Part shown: positions 1 through 7,955 of the stretch, one piece after another
How the letters are laid out: the number at the start of each line of letters is the position of its first letter
How positions within the stretch are numbered: position 1 is the first letter of the stretch
Assembly (NCBI GenBank): GCA_025463265.1
Contig: JAOBWH010000069.1
Location: 1-32,329 of the forward strand
From: Ilumatobacteraceae bacterium
GTDB taxonomy: Bacteria; Actinomycetota; Acidimicrobiia; Acidimicrobiales; Iamiaceae
DNA: 32,329 nucleotides
Direction of reading: 5' to 3'
The notes under the pieces: generated by a model
Seen by the model: the letters and a program-made list of their open reading frames with translations, nothing else
Database searches by the model: none
Told to the model about the DNA's origin: nothing
Program-made: the position numbers and the translations under genes

Positions 1-563
1 CCGGGGGCGACGACGTTGGCGGTGATCTGGCGGCCGCCGAGCTCGCGGGCGAGCGACCGGGTGAGCCCGACGAGACCGGCCTTCGAGCTGGCGTAGCTGG
101 CCTGGCCGGCGGACCCCATGAGCCCGACGACCGACGAGACGTTCACGATGCGGCCCCATCGGCCCCGGACCATGCCGGGCGCGACCCGGTGGATCACGTG
201 GAACGCGCCATCGAGGTTGGTCGCGAGCACGGACCGCCAACGGTCGGGATCGGTGCGCAGGAACAGGCCGTCATCGGTGACGCCGGCGTTGTTGACCACC
301 ACGGTGATCCGGCCCAGCTCGGACTCGACCCGGGTGACCGCTTCGTCGACCGACGCCGCGTCAGCGACATCGACGGCGACCAGCACGGCCTTCCCTCCGG
401 CGTCTGCGATCTGGGCGCCGACGGCGACAGCGGCGTCCCGGTCCGACCGGTACCCGACCGCCACCTCGTGGCCCGCCGCGGCGAGCGCCACGGCGGTGGC
501 AGCACCGATGCCGCGCGACGCGCCGGTGACGAGGGCGACCCGGGGCGCGGCGTCGGCGGTCAT
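1..563 (-). CDS. fabG: 3-oxoacyl-ACP reductase FabG (3' end outside window)
   Basis: NADPH-dependent reduction of 3-oxoacyl-ACP in type II fatty-acid synthesis, in the cytoplasm. This is a short-chain dehydrogenase: the Rossmann motif TGASRGIG is at residues 13-20, NNAG at 91-94, and the catalytic Ser144 (NVSS), Tyr157 and Lys161 (YASSK) are all present. About 187 of the usual ~245 residues are visible and the C-terminus lies beyond position 1. The ATG at 563 overlaps the fabH stop codon as ATGA, so translation is probably coupled. It is the last visible gene of the operon fabD - biotinyl-like - fabH - fabG. Family and role are well supported; the exact substrate range is inferred from the operon. 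Confidence 0.95.
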   Translation of the reverse strand, partial: MTADAAPRVALVTGASRGIGAATAVALAAAGHEVAVGYRSDRDAAVAVGAQIADAGGKAVLVAVDVADAASVDEAVTRVESELGRITVVVNNAGVTDDGLFLRTDPDRWRSVLATNLDGAFHVIHRVAPGMVRGRWGRIVNVSSVVGLMGSAGQASYASSKAGLVGLTRSLARELGGRQITANVVAP

Positions 564-1597
564 GCGGACCACCGGACGACGAGGCTGGACCACGCCAGGC
601 CGGCGCCGATCCCGCTCAGCAGCACCAGCGATCCCGGCGTGAGGCGCCCGGCGCGCTGCGCGGCTTCGAGGGCGAGGGGGATCGAGGCCGATGACGTGTT
701 GGCCCGCTCCTCCACGTCGGACACGACCCGCCCGTCGGCGATGCCGAGACGGCCGGCGGCGGCGTTGATGATCCGCTGGTTGGCCTGGTGGGGCACGTAC
801 AGATCGACGTCGCCGCCGACCACCCCGGCCCGGTCCAGGGCGGCGGTGCCCGACGAGGCCAGGCCGCGAGTCGCCCGCCGGAACAGCTCGGGGCCGTCCA
901 TCACCAGGTGCTCCCGACCCGGTGGCACCTCCACCACGGCCAGCGCGCCGGTGTCACCGCCGAGGTCGCTCGCCAGGATCCCCGGTCCGCCCGGCTCGAC
1001 GGGGGCCGACGTGACGAGGGCGGCGCCGGCACCGTCGCCGAACAGGATCGCCGTGTTGCGGTCGTCGGGGTCGAGGAGGCTGGTGTACCGGTCGGCACCG
1101 ATCACGAGGACCGTGGCCACCGCAGGGTCCGCCATCAGGGCGGCGCTCACGTGCAGGGCGTGGACGAACCCCGTGCAGGCGCTGTTGAGGTCGAAGCCCG
1201 GCGCCCGCAGCCCCAGGGCGGCGGCGACCCGCGCCGCCGTGGACGGGCAGGGCGAGTCCGGCGTGGAGGTGGCCAGCACCACCAGATCGACGTCCGACCC
1301 ACCGATGCCGGCCTGATCCAGCGCACGACGAGCGGCTTCGCAGGCGAGGGAGGTGGTGGACTCGCCGGCGCCGGCCACCCGACGGGCGCCGATGCCGGTC
1401 CGGTCCCGGATCCACGCATCGGAGGTGTCGAGGCGGCGGGCCAGTTCGTGGTTGGTCACCCGCTCGCGTCCGAGCGCGCCCCCGAGCCCGACGACGCGGA
1501 GGCCGAACGTCGGCCGGCTGGCGGCCAGGGCTGGAGCCCGGTCCCCCGCAGGAGCGGGGCGGGCGGTGGTGGTGTCGGTGGTGTCCGTGGCGGTCAC
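560..1597 (-). CDS. fabH: 3-oxoacyl-ACP synthase III (KAS III, FabH)
   Basis: Condenses an acyl-CoA primer with malonyl-ACP to start fatty-acid synthesis. The 345-residue protein has a complete thiolase-fold triad: Cys141 (NSACTGF), His270 (VPHQANQ) and Asn300 (ERANTSS). The GDGAGA motif near 187 is also typical. The GTG start at 1597 overlaps the stop of the upstream biotinyl-like gene (GTGA), which argues for this start even though it adds about 30 low-complexity Thr/Ala/Pro residues before the conserved core. An internal start cannot be excluded. The stop overlaps the fabG start. The Asn motif reads RANTS rather than the commoner YGNTS, a minor variation. Confidence 0.95.
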   Translation of the reverse strand: MTATDTTDTTTARPAPAGDRAPALAASRPTFGLRVVGLGGALGRERVTNHELARRLDTSDAWIRDRTGIGARRVAGAGESTTSLACEAARRALDQAGIGGSDVDLVVLATSTPDSPCPSTAARVAAALGLRAPGFDLNSACTGFVHALHVSAALMADPAVATVLVIGADRYTSLLDPDDRNTAILFGDGAGAALVTSAPVEPGGPGILASDLGGDTGALAVVEVPPGREHLVMDGPELFRRATRGLASSGTAALDRAGVVGGDVDLYVPHQANQRIINAAAGRLGIADGRVVSDVEERANTSSASIPLALEAAQRAGRLTPGSLVLLSGIGAGLAWSSLVVRWSA

Positions 1598-1905
1598 GAT
1601 GCCGCCCTCGGTCGGGTGGTCGGTCGGTCGTGGGGGTGCAGCCAGGCGATGGGCTGGTCCGGGCGGACCCGCTCGCCGGGCAGGGCGACGAACCGCACGA
1701 GGAACCCGGCGCAGAAGGCGGTGACGGGCTCGCAGCGTCCGGGGCCGGCGATGTGGCCGAGGACCCCGCCCTCTTCGACCAGCTCGCCCTCGGCGGTCAC
1801 CTCGCCGACCGGCGCCGGCGAGAAGATCCCGGCGCTCGGCGCGATCACGAGACGCACGTCGATGCGGGGATCGTCCCCCTCGCTGGTGGCGTGCACGGAG
1901 CTCAC
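1594..1905 (-). CDS. Biotinyl/lipoyl-like hammerhead protein lacking the acceptor lysine
   Basis: A 103-residue protein between fabD and fabH. Residues 18-90 read like a biotinyl/lipoyl barrel: APSAGIFSP, then EVTAEGELVEEGGVLGHI, a turn at GPGRCEPVTAFCAGFL, and GERVRPDQPIAWL at the end. In biotin carboxyl carrier proteins the central turn carries Met-Lys-Met; here it reads EPVTAF, and the protein has no lysine at all, so it cannot be biotinylated or lipoylated in the standard way. The GTG start (1905) overlaps the fabD stop and its own stop overlaps the fabH start, so it is a fixed member of the operon. A structural or regulatory role in the FAS complex is possible but unproven. Confidence 0.75.
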   Translation of the reverse strand: MSSVHATSEGDDPRIDVRLVIAPSAGIFSPAPVGEVTAEGELVEEGGVLGHIAGPGRCEPVTAFCAGFLVRFVALPGERVRPDQPIAWLHPHDRPTTRPRAAS

Positions 1906-2816
1906 CGGTCCACGCCCTGGAGCAGCTCGTCCGGCGAGGCGACCGACCGGGCGGTCACGTCGGGGGCGATGCGCCGGGCCAGGCCGGTGAGGGTGGTGCC
2001 CGGGCCGGCTTCGATGACCGTCGTGACCCCCATGGCGGTCAGGCGGGTCACCACGTCGGCCCACCGCACCGGGCGCACCAGGTGAGCGGTCAGCCGGTCC
2101 GGCCACCCGGCCGCCTCGGCGACCGCGTCGCCGTCGTTCGTCACGATGGGGACGGTCGGCTCGGCGAACGCGAGCCGGCGGAGGTGCGGTGCCAGCGCAT
2201 CGGCGGCGGGCTGCATCAGCGGGGTGTGGAACGCGCCGTCGACGGCCAGCCGCTTGGCCCGGCGCACGCCGACGGCGAGCGCCGATCCGGTCACCAGGTC
2301 GAGGGTGTCGCGGTGCCCGCCCACCACCACCTGGCCGGCGCCGTTGAGGTTGGCGACCCAGGCCCGGCCGGGTGCGGCGGCGCACGCTGCGACCGCCTGG
2401 TCCTCGGTCGCTCCCAGGAGCGCCGCCATGGCTCCCGGCTGGGCCCGCTGCGCCGCCGCGGTCGCGTCGGCGCGGGCCACGGCGAGACGGATGCCGTCGC
2501 CGAGGGTCAGCGCTCGGGCGGCGATCAGCGCCGTGATCTGACCCAGCGAGTGCCCGGCGACCGCCGCCAGCTCGGTCCGGTCGAGGGTCGGCTCCAGCGC
2601 GCGCCAGACCAGCAGCGACGCCAGCAGGACCGACAGCTGCGCCGCACGCGTCGGACGCAGGTCCTCGGCCGATGCGTCGAGCACGAGCGGAGCCAGGGCG
2701 AGCCCCGTGGCCGCTTCGGCCTCCTCGATCACCGCCCACGCAGGATGGTCGAGCCACGCCCGGCCGGCGCCGGGCGCCTGGCTGCCCTGGCCGGGGAAGA
2801 CCACTGCGATGCTCAC
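1902..2816 (-). CDS. fabD: Malonyl-CoA:ACP transacylase (FabD)
   Basis: Transfers malonyl from CoA to acyl carrier protein, supplying the extender for FAS II. The 304-residue protein has FPGQGSQ at residues 7-13, the nucleophile Ser90 in GHSLG, and His197 in GAFHTPLM. Length is normal for the family. The GTG start at 2816 is preceded by AGAGGAG (complement of 2823-2829) at good spacing. It is the first gene of the minus-strand operon. The upstream region, shared with the divergent dehydratase gene, holds two identical 12-bp inverted repeats that are likely regulator sites. No acyl carrier protein gene is visible here; it may lie beyond position 1 or elsewhere. Confidence 0.95.
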   Translation of the reverse strand: MSIAVVFPGQGSQAPGAGRAWLDHPAWAVIEEAEAATGLALAPLVLDASAEDLRPTRAAQLSVLLASLLVWRALEPTLDRTELAAVAGHSLGQITALIAARALTLGDGIRLAVARADATAAAQRAQPGAMAALLGATEDQAVAACAAAPGRAWVANLNGAGQVVVGGHRDTLDLVTGSALAVGVRRAKRLAVDGAFHTPLMQPAADALAPHLRRLAFAEPTVPIVTNDGDAVAEAAGWPDRLTAHLVRPVRWADVVTRLTAMGVTTVIEAGPGTTLTGLARRIAPDVTARSVASPDELLQGVDR

Positions 2817-2822
2817 GTTGCA

Positions 2823-2829
2823 CTCCTCT
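2823..2829 (-). promoter_or_regulatory. Ribosome binding site of fabD
   Basis: On the minus strand AGAGGAG lies 6 nt before the GTG at 2816. It fixes the fabD start. Confidence 0.7.
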
Positions 2830-2882
2830 GAGGATCAGGTACGGAGGCCTGAGACAAGGGGTGTGACGGAAGCGTTTCAACG

Positions 2883-2916
2883 TACCCGTGGGTAACCTGC
2901 AACTTACCCGTGGGTA
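2883..2916. promoter_or_regulatory. Twin inverted-repeat operator in the fabD/dehydratase divergent region
   Basis: The 12-mer TACCCGTGGGTA (arms TACCC and GGGTA, 2-nt centre) occurs at 2883-2894 and again, identically, at 2905-2916. The copies start 22 bp apart, about two helical turns, as expected for a dimeric regulator binding one face. They sit just upstream of a possible minus-strand -35 box (TTGAAA, complement of 2875-2880), which would suit activation of fabD, and upstream of the plus-strand dehydratase gene. The cognate regulator is not identified. Confidence 0.65.
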
Positions 2917-2974
2917 GCCCCTGACCTGGGCGTTCGCGTGTCACCAACCCGGCGTCGGCCGAGTCCGAACCGTC

Positions 2975-3403
2975 ATGTCCGACCCGCCCTCTGACGCCCT
3001 CGTCGACCTCCTCCCGCACCGTCCGCCGTTCCGCTTCGTCGACGCCGTGGACGCGTGCGAGCCGGGTCGCTCCGCCGTCGCCCGGTGGCGGATCACGGGC
3101 GAGGAGCCGTGGCTGGCCGGTCACTTCCCGGGCAACCCGATCGTGCCCGGCGTCCTCCAGATCGAGGCGCTCGCGCAGACCGGGGCGGTCGCCGTGCTGG
3201 CCGATCCGGCGTTCGCCGGCCGGCTCCCGCTGTTCGGCGGCGTGGAGGACGTGCGGTTCCGCGGTCAGGTCCGCCCCGGCGACGAGGTGGTGCTGTCGGT
3301 CGAGATCGATCGCCTCGGCGGCCGGGGCGGCTGGGGCAGAGGCACGGCCACGGTGGCGGGCACCGAGACCTGCCGGGGCCGTCTCCTGTTCGTCCTCGCC
3401 TGA
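2975..3403 (+). CDS. FabZ-like (3R)-hydroxyacyl-ACP dehydratase
   Basis: Hot-dog-fold dehydratase of 142 residues, predicted to dehydrate 3-hydroxyacyl-ACP in FAS II. The N-terminal LPHRPPFRFVD (residues 13-23) and the active-site segment GHFPGNPIVPGVLQIEALAQ (49-68), with catalytic His50 and Glu64, match FabZ. It is transcribed away from fabD, and the shared operator suggests co-regulation with the fab operon. A FabA-like isomerase activity cannot be judged from sequence. Start is the ATG at 2975; there is no strong Shine-Dalgarno sequence. Confidence 0.88.
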   Translation: MSDPPSDALVDLLPHRPPFRFVDAVDACEPGRSAVARWRITGEEPWLAGHFPGNPIVPGVLQIEALAQTGAVAVLADPAFAGRLPLFGGVEDVRFRGQVRPGDEVVLSVEIDRLGGRGGWGRGTATVAGTETCRGRLLFVLA

Positions 3404-3474
3404 GCACCCCGGAGGTGGCCGGGGCTACCGTCACGATCGTGACGGGCGCAGCGGGCGAGGCAGGTGAGGCGTCG

Positions 3475-3843
3475 GTGACGCCGCTGGTCCCGAGGCCGCT
3501 GTCGTCCCAGAGCCGCTACCGCGACATCCCGGAGCTCCGGCGGCTGGAGGCGACCGGGTCGCCGAGCCACGTCGTCGTGCACCACATCGACGAGGAGGCC
3601 GTGGGCGAGGCGCGGGACTACTGCGACGTGCACGCCCACCCGTTCGCCGAGCTGAACCTGCTCCTCGGGGACCCCGGGTCGCTGGTGTTCGACATCGTGC
3701 TCGGCGACGAGACCATCACCGCGGTCTCGCCCACCACGGTGTGGATCCCCGCCGGCGTCCCGCACTCGGCCAACCTGCGGTCCGGCCACGGCACCTTCGT
3801 GGTCGTCTACCTCGCGGAGCCCCAGCCCGACCCCGGCCACTGA
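3475..3843 (+). CDS. Single-domain cupin protein
   Basis: A 122-residue protein with one cupin barrel. Motif 1 is DVHAHPFAELN (two His, one Glu) and motif 2 is WIPAGVPHSANL (one His), a complete metal-binding set. The substrate is not predictable; it could be a small enzyme or a sensor. Two starts are possible. GTG at 3475 has AGGTGAGG at 3462-3469 and is chosen here. GTG at 3439 lies 7 nt after TACCGT (3426-3431) and would give a leaderless message and 12 more residues. The gene follows the dehydratase on the same strand and converges with the acyltransferase gene. Confidence 0.75.
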   Translation: MTPLVPRPLSSQSRYRDIPELRRLEATGSPSHVVVHHIDEEAVGEARDYCDVHAHPFAELNLLLGDPGSLVFDIVLGDETITAVSPTTVWIPAGVPHSANLRSGHGTFVVVYLAEPQPDPGH

Positions 3844-3853
3844 CCCGCCGGGA

Positions 3854-4963
3854 TCACGGCGGACCCCACCTCGGCGATCCGCCGGTGCCCCAGGCCCACG
3901 GCGCCGGGACCCACCGCGCCTGCTGGCGGCTGAGGCGCGGCAGCTGCGCCACCGCGGCACGCCCGACTCCGCCCGCCGCGCCGCGCGACCAGGCGACCGC
4001 CACCTGGTGGTCGGTCCGGCTGGCGAGGCGCGCCTTGTAGGGCTCGTCGCCGCGGAGGAACCGGTACTCCCGGTCGCCGGCGTCGGCGCTCGCCCGGATC
4101 GCGTGCTCGTGGACGAGCAGACCGACCGAACAGGCATCGAAGGCGGGGTCCCGTCCGGCCTGGTAGTGCGACTCGACCCCGTCGAACCAGAAGCTGTGGA
4201 GGGCGGCGACGGGAAGGCCGTCGAGCTCGAGGAAGCGCAGGCGGAGCCAGCCCAGATCCAGGAACGACCGGGCGACGTCGCGGTGGAACGCCTCCCGCCC
4301 GAGGTAGGCGCGGGACCCCCCGGGCCGGCGGGACCAGTGGCGGTCGTGCAGGTCGAACAGCCGGTCGAGGTCGCGGTCCAGCTGCGCCGGATCGTCCGTG
4401 GTGCGGAACGAGACCCGCCCGAGCCCGGCGAGCTTCCGATGGCTGCGGCGGAGCTGGTCCCGGAGGTTGGCGGAGCGCGCCGCGAGCCACGCATCGCCGC
4501 CCGCGTCACCGAACGCGACGACCTGCGCCGGCGTCCGGGCCATGACCGTGGCACCGCCTGGCGGCCCGGCCCCGAGGTCGGGCAGCTCGTCGGCGATCGC
4601 CAGATCCCAGGAGCCCGCCCGGGTCAGCACAGCCGGGATGGCGGCGAGCGCCCGCGCCCGGTCCGCGACCGCGCACACCGGTCCCAGCTGGTCGGTGGGG
4701 CCGTGCCCGAGGAACCGGATGGTCCTCACCGGCACCCGGGCGGACCGGTAGAGCGGCACGATCGCGACCAGCCGCCCGTCGACGGGGTCGCGGAGGGCGT
4801 GGATCTGCAGCGGCCGGTCCCGTCCGAAGTGGTGCCACCACGCCGTCAGCCAGGTGCGGGTCGCGAACACGTTGTCGCCGGCAGCGGCGAGCTCGTCCCA
4901 CGCCTCGCTGAGATCGTCGATCCCGTCCACCGGCTCGACCACGAGCACGGGAGGTGCCGGCAT
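3854..4963 (-). CDS. CelD/BcsL-like GNAT-fold acyltransferase
   Basis: A 369-residue protein resembling the GNAT_6 / CelD (cellulose-biosynthesis acetyltransferase) group. Features are the N-terminal WDELAAAGDNVFATRTWLTAW (22-42), a central basic helix (LRDQLRRSHRKLAGLG, 167-182), and the C-terminal segment with SFWFDGVESHY (257-267) and YRFLRGDEPYKARLA (300-314). These proteins are thought to acylate exported sugars or envelope glycans. It lies 3 nt after the glycosyltransferase gene, so the pair is probably one operon and may act on the same glycan. The acyl donor and acceptor are unknown. Confidence 0.78.
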   Translation of the reverse strand: MPAPPVLVVEPVDGIDDLSEAWDELAAAGDNVFATRTWLTAWWHHFGRDRPLQIHALRDPVDGRLVAIVPLYRSARVPVRTIRFLGHGPTDQLGPVCAVADRARALAAIPAVLTRAGSWDLAIADELPDLGAGPPGGATVMARTPAQVVAFGDAGGDAWLAARSANLRDQLRRSHRKLAGLGRVSFRTTDDPAQLDRDLDRLFDLHDRHWSRRPGGSRAYLGREAFHRDVARSFLDLGWLRLRFLELDGLPVAALHSFWFDGVESHYQAGRDPAFDACSVGLLVHEHAIRASADAGDREYRFLRGDEPYKARLASRTDHQVAVAWSRGAAGGVGRAAVAQLPRLSRQQARWVPAPWAWGTGGSPRWGPP

Positions 4964-4966
4964 CGG

Positions 4967-5812
4967 TCAGTCCGCCGAGGTGAGGGCGGCCGTGACCGGC
5001 GGGAGGGGCCGCGCTGCGACCGCGGCCAGCTCGGCGAGGAACGCCGTGTCGTCTGCACCGGGGCCGGGCTGGTCGGCGACGAGCGCGCGCACGGGCTCGA
5101 GCCACGCCTTCCAGGCCGGCCGCACCGATGCGTCGAGGCGACCGTGCCGCACCGCGCTGTCGAGGATGGCGTCGGCCACGTCGTCGAGGATCGCCGGGAT
5201 GTTGCGGTAGCCCTTCAGCGAGCCCCGGAACCCGCCCACGTCGCAGCTGACCACCCGGTCGCCGCCGAGCCCGGCCTCGAGGTTGAGGTGGGCCTCGGCG
5301 CCGTACCCCGGGGGGAGGGGCGATCGCAGGACCGATGGCCGCACCGCCCGGAAGCCGCTGAGCGGGATGTCGATCCCCTCCAGCGCCTCGGGGGCGAGCG
5401 CGGTGACCAGCGGCAGGTAGGCGGCCGGGGTCACGACCCGGCGGCGATCGGCCTCGCCGTAGGTGCCGACGACCAGGTCGGCGCCGGTGCGCACGACCTC
5501 GGCACGCACGGCGGCCGGGATGTTCCGCTCCGACCACTCGTAGTCGGCGTCGAGGAACACGAGGTGGTCGCCGGGTCGGTCTGCTCGCTGGCGGTCGAAC
5601 GCGGCCTGCATCGCCCGCCCCTTGCCCTCCGGCGCAGCGACCACCTCCACGCCGTGCGCGGCAGCGATGGCGGCGGACGCGTCGCTCGAGGCGCTGTCCA
5701 CGAACCACACCCGATCGCCGGGCTCGGCGGCACCGAGCGCGCACCGGAGCGCGACGGCGAGCGTCGCCTCCTCATCGCGACCGACCACAGCGAACGTGAA
5801 CCCCGCACCCAT
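4967..5812 (-). CDS. Family-2-type glycosyltransferase, GpgS-like
   Basis: A 281-residue GT-A-fold transferase. The N-terminus FTFAVVGRDEEATL and VWFVDSASSD (35-44) bind the nucleotide sugar, and DAD at 88-90 is the metal-binding DxD. The stretch PLSGFRAVRPS (150-160) followed by PPGYGAEAHLNLEA recalls the layout of glucosyl-3-phosphoglycerate synthases (GT81). That makes a soluble sugar-transfer role plausible, but the identity is not certain. No membrane segment is seen. It is the first gene of a two-gene operon with the CelD-like acyltransferase. ATG start at 5812. Confidence 0.82.
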   Translation of the reverse strand: MGAGFTFAVVGRDEEATLAVALRCALGAAEPGDRVWFVDSASSDASAAIAAAHGVEVVAAPEGKGRAMQAAFDRQRADRPGDHLVFLDADYEWSERNIPAAVRAEVVRTGADLVVGTYGEADRRRVVTPAAYLPLVTALAPEALEGIDIPLSGFRAVRPSVLRSPLPPGYGAEAHLNLEAGLGGDRVVSCDVGGFRGSLKGYRNIPAILDDVADAILDSAVRHGRLDASVRPAWKAWLEPVRALVADQPGPGADDTAFLAELAAVAARPLPPVTAALTSAD

Positions 5813-5858
5813 GCGCGAGGATCGTACGGCTCGGGGCGCCCACGGAGGATCGGGACTG

Positions 5859-6599
5859 GTGAGGACGGGGCACGGCGAACGGGTGGTGGTCCTGTCCCCT
5901 CACCTCGACGATGCCGTCCTCAGCGCCTGGTCGGTCCTCACCCTGCCGCCCACGGTCGACGTCGAGGTGGTGGTGGTCTTCGCCGGGATCCCGGTGTCCG
6001 GGACCACCGGGACCTTCGACCCCATCTTCGGGACGGCCGACTCCCACGGCCTCGCGGAGCAGCGACGGGTCGAGGACCGCGAGGCGCTGGCCCGCGCCGG
6101 TCGCACCCCCGTGCACCTCGATCTGCTCGATGTCCAGTACCGGACCCAGCCGCTCCCCGTCACCGACGTGGCGGCTGCGATCGCCGAACCGGTCGCTCAG
6201 GCCGCCACGGTGGTGGTGCCGGCGGGGATCGGCCGCCACCCGGACCACCTGCTGGTGCGCGACGCCGGCGCCGACGCCGCCCGCCGGACGGGAGCACGGC
6301 TCGTCCGCTACGCCGACCTGCCCTACGCCACGAACATGGGGTGGCCGGCGTGGGTCACCGGCGCCGACCCCGACCCGACCCTCGTGCCCGACGCCCTCTG
6401 GGGTGCGCTCCTCGACGAGGTGGATGGCGGTGCCGCCGCCCGGGAGGCCCACGTGGTGACCTTCACCGAGGCTGAGCAGGCGGCCAAGCTCGCCGCCCTC
6501 GGGTGCTACCGCTCCCAGTTCGCCGCCCTCGACGGCGGCCCCGTCCGCCGCATCACCAATCCCGCCGTCCTCGGCCACGAGGTGCGCTGGGGCGGCTGA
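5859..6599 (+). CDS. PIG-L/LmbE family deacetylase-like hydrolase
   Basis: A 246-residue protein of the LmbE/PIG-L fold, a zinc-dependent group that deacetylates N-acetylglucosaminyl conjugates (MshB, BshB and relatives). Metal motif 1 is PHLDD (His15, Asp17, Asp18), a variant of the usual HPDD with Leu for Pro; motif 2 is GRHPDH (His127, His130). The GTG at 5859 is preceded by GGAGG (5844-5848). An in-frame ATG at 5811 would overlap the start codon of the divergent glycosyltransferase and is less likely. The neighbouring sugar-transfer genes suggest a glycan substrate. Confidence 0.8.
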   Translation: MRTGHGERVVVLSPHLDDAVLSAWSVLTLPPTVDVEVVVVFAGIPVSGTTGTFDPIFGTADSHGLAEQRRVEDREALARAGRTPVHLDLLDVQYRTQPLPVTDVAAAIAEPVAQAATVVVPAGIGRHPDHLLVRDAGADAARRTGARLVRYADLPYATNMGWPAWVTGADPDPTLVPDALWGALLDEVDGGAAAREAHVVTFTEAEQAAKLAALGCYRSQFAALDGGPVRRITNPAVLGHEVRWGG

Positions 6600-6623
6600 G
6601 CGAGCGGGGCGGCGGCATGGTGG

Positions 6624-7826
6624 TCAGGGATCGGGTGCGGTCCCGGAAGCGGCCTCCGGCTCGGGCTGGCGTCTGATGAACTCGGCCATGCCGGGCACGG
6701 TGAAGGCGACGTTGCCGTGCTCGGGCGCGTAGATGAGCCCCTTGGCGATCAGGTTGGCGCGGGCGGGACCGAAGCTCGAGGCCGGGCGCCCCAACCGACG
6801 AGCAACCTCGCTCGAGCTTCCCCCGGCGTCGCCGTCGACGGCGAGGGCGCGCAGGTACTGCTGCTCCGATCTCGTGGCCCGGTCCCACCTCGCTCGGAAG
6901 AACCCGTTGTCCAGCGCCGCCCAGCCGCGCGCCGTCCCCACCCGCGCATCGGCCAGGTCGATCGCCCCGTCTACCGCTTCGTTCCATGCCTCTTGCCCGA
7001 ACTGCTGGAGGAAGTAGGGGTAACCCGCCGCGGCGCCGACCACGTGGTCGACCGCCTCCGGCACCCAGGCCACGTCCTCGGCGCGAGCTGGTTCGACGAT
7101 GGCCTGCCGGGCGACGTCGCTCGCCAGCGGACCGATCTGTGCGTAGTCGAAGAGGCGCTCCGAGTAGGACTTGGCCTCGGCGAGCACCCGCGGGAGGCTC
7201 GGCAGGCCGGCGAGCGCGAAGGTGCACCGCCAGTCGTCCTGGCCGGCCTGGTGGGCGATCGAGCACAGCGCCGTCAGCTCCTCGGACGTGAGGTCCTGGG
7301 CCTCGTCGATCAGGATCGCCAGACCGATCTGCTCCTCGCTCGCCGCCTCGGCCAGGTCTCGCACCAGCTTCGAGAGATCGGTCTCGAGCTCGCCGGTGTC
7401 GGCACCGCCTCCGGTCGACTCCGTCAGATCGAGACCGAACGACCAGGATCCCGCCTGATCGACGCTGGCCCGGAAGCTTGCTGCGGTCTTGAGCGCCCGC
7501 ATGAGCCGACGCCCCGCACTCGGACGGGCGAGGTCCGTGAGCGGAGCGTGGAGCGCCTCGGCGAGCGCGGCTCGAAGCGTCTTGCCCGCCGCCGCCTCCA
7601 CATGCGCCACGAGCCAGTCCCGATCCCGCGCTCGCTGGCGGAACTCGGCGAGCAGCACGGTCTTGCCCACCCTGCGGAGTCCGTACAGGACGACCGGCTG
7701 CACGGTTCGGCCCCGCTCGACCCGGGCGAGCGCGACGTCCCATCGATCGAGCTCGACGTCTCGCCCGACGAGCGCAGACGGACGGCGACCCGCACCGGGA
7801 ACGTACGGGTTGAGCACGGGATCCAC
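6624..7826 (-). CDS. AAA (AAA_16-type) ATPase with C-terminal winged helix
   Basis: A 400-residue P-loop ATPase. It begins NPYVPGAGRRPSALVGRD, followed by Walker A GLRRVGKT (residues 49-56) and Walker B ILIDEAQD (171-178), and ends in a predicted winged helix (VARRLGRPASSFGPARANLIAKGLIY). The layout resembles STAND/ORC-like switches; its target is unknown. GTG at 7826 is chosen because TACGCT lies exactly 6 nt upstream (leaderless pattern). A TTG/GTG further upstream would read through that promoter. Two inverted repeats cover the promoter, so repression by a DNA-binding protein is likely. It converges with the PIG-L gene. Confidence 0.8.
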   Translation of the reverse strand: MDPVLNPYVPGAGRRPSALVGRDVELDRWDVALARVERGRTVQPVVLYGLRRVGKTVLLAEFRQRARDRDWLVAHVEAAAGKTLRAALAEALHAPLTDLARPSAGRRLMRALKTAASFRASVDQAGSWSFGLDLTESTGGGADTGELETDLSKLVRDLAEAASEEQIGLAILIDEAQDLTSEELTALCSIAHQAGQDDWRCTFALAGLPSLPRVLAEAKSYSERLFDYAQIGPLASDVARQAIVEPARAEDVAWVPEAVDHVVGAAAGYPYFLQQFGQEAWNEAVDGAIDLADARVGTARGWAALDNGFFRARWDRATRSEQQYLRALAVDGDAGGSSSEVARRLGRPASSFGPARANLIAKGLIYAPEHGNVAFTVPGMAEFIRRQPEPEAASGTAPDP

Positions 7827-7832
7827 CGCAGA

Positions 7833-7870
7833 AGCGTAGCGTTCTCTACGGGGCTCTAGTGATTCACTAG
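7833..7870 (-). promoter_or_regulatory. Promoter of the AAA ATPase with two inverted repeats
   Basis: On the minus strand the -10 box TACGCT (complement of 7833-7838) ends 6 nt before GTG 7826. CGTAG-N6-CTACG (7835-7850) overlaps the -10 box. CTAGTGATTCACTAG (7856-7870), with 7-bp arms, covers the expected -35 position. Both look like operator sites. Confidence 0.55.
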
Positions 7871-7955
7871 CCGTCGCTAGATCTGGGTAGTGCACCGTGG
7901 CGCCGAGCAAGCGTCCGGGGTTCCCTGGCCCCCGAGCCCGAGGGGCCCGACGTGC

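Noticed and set aside
3439-3474. GTG 3439 as the cupin start
   Set aside because: It has a TACCGT box 7 nt upstream and remains possible, but the AGGTGAGG site before GTG 3475 and the low-complexity extra residues favour the later start.
4007-6475. Long plus-strand open frame (822 codons) over the acyltransferase and glycosyltransferase genes
   Set aside because: It is the antisense of two well-supported genes. Its product is rich in Arg/Gly/Pro/Glu with no family motif, a common artefact of high GC.
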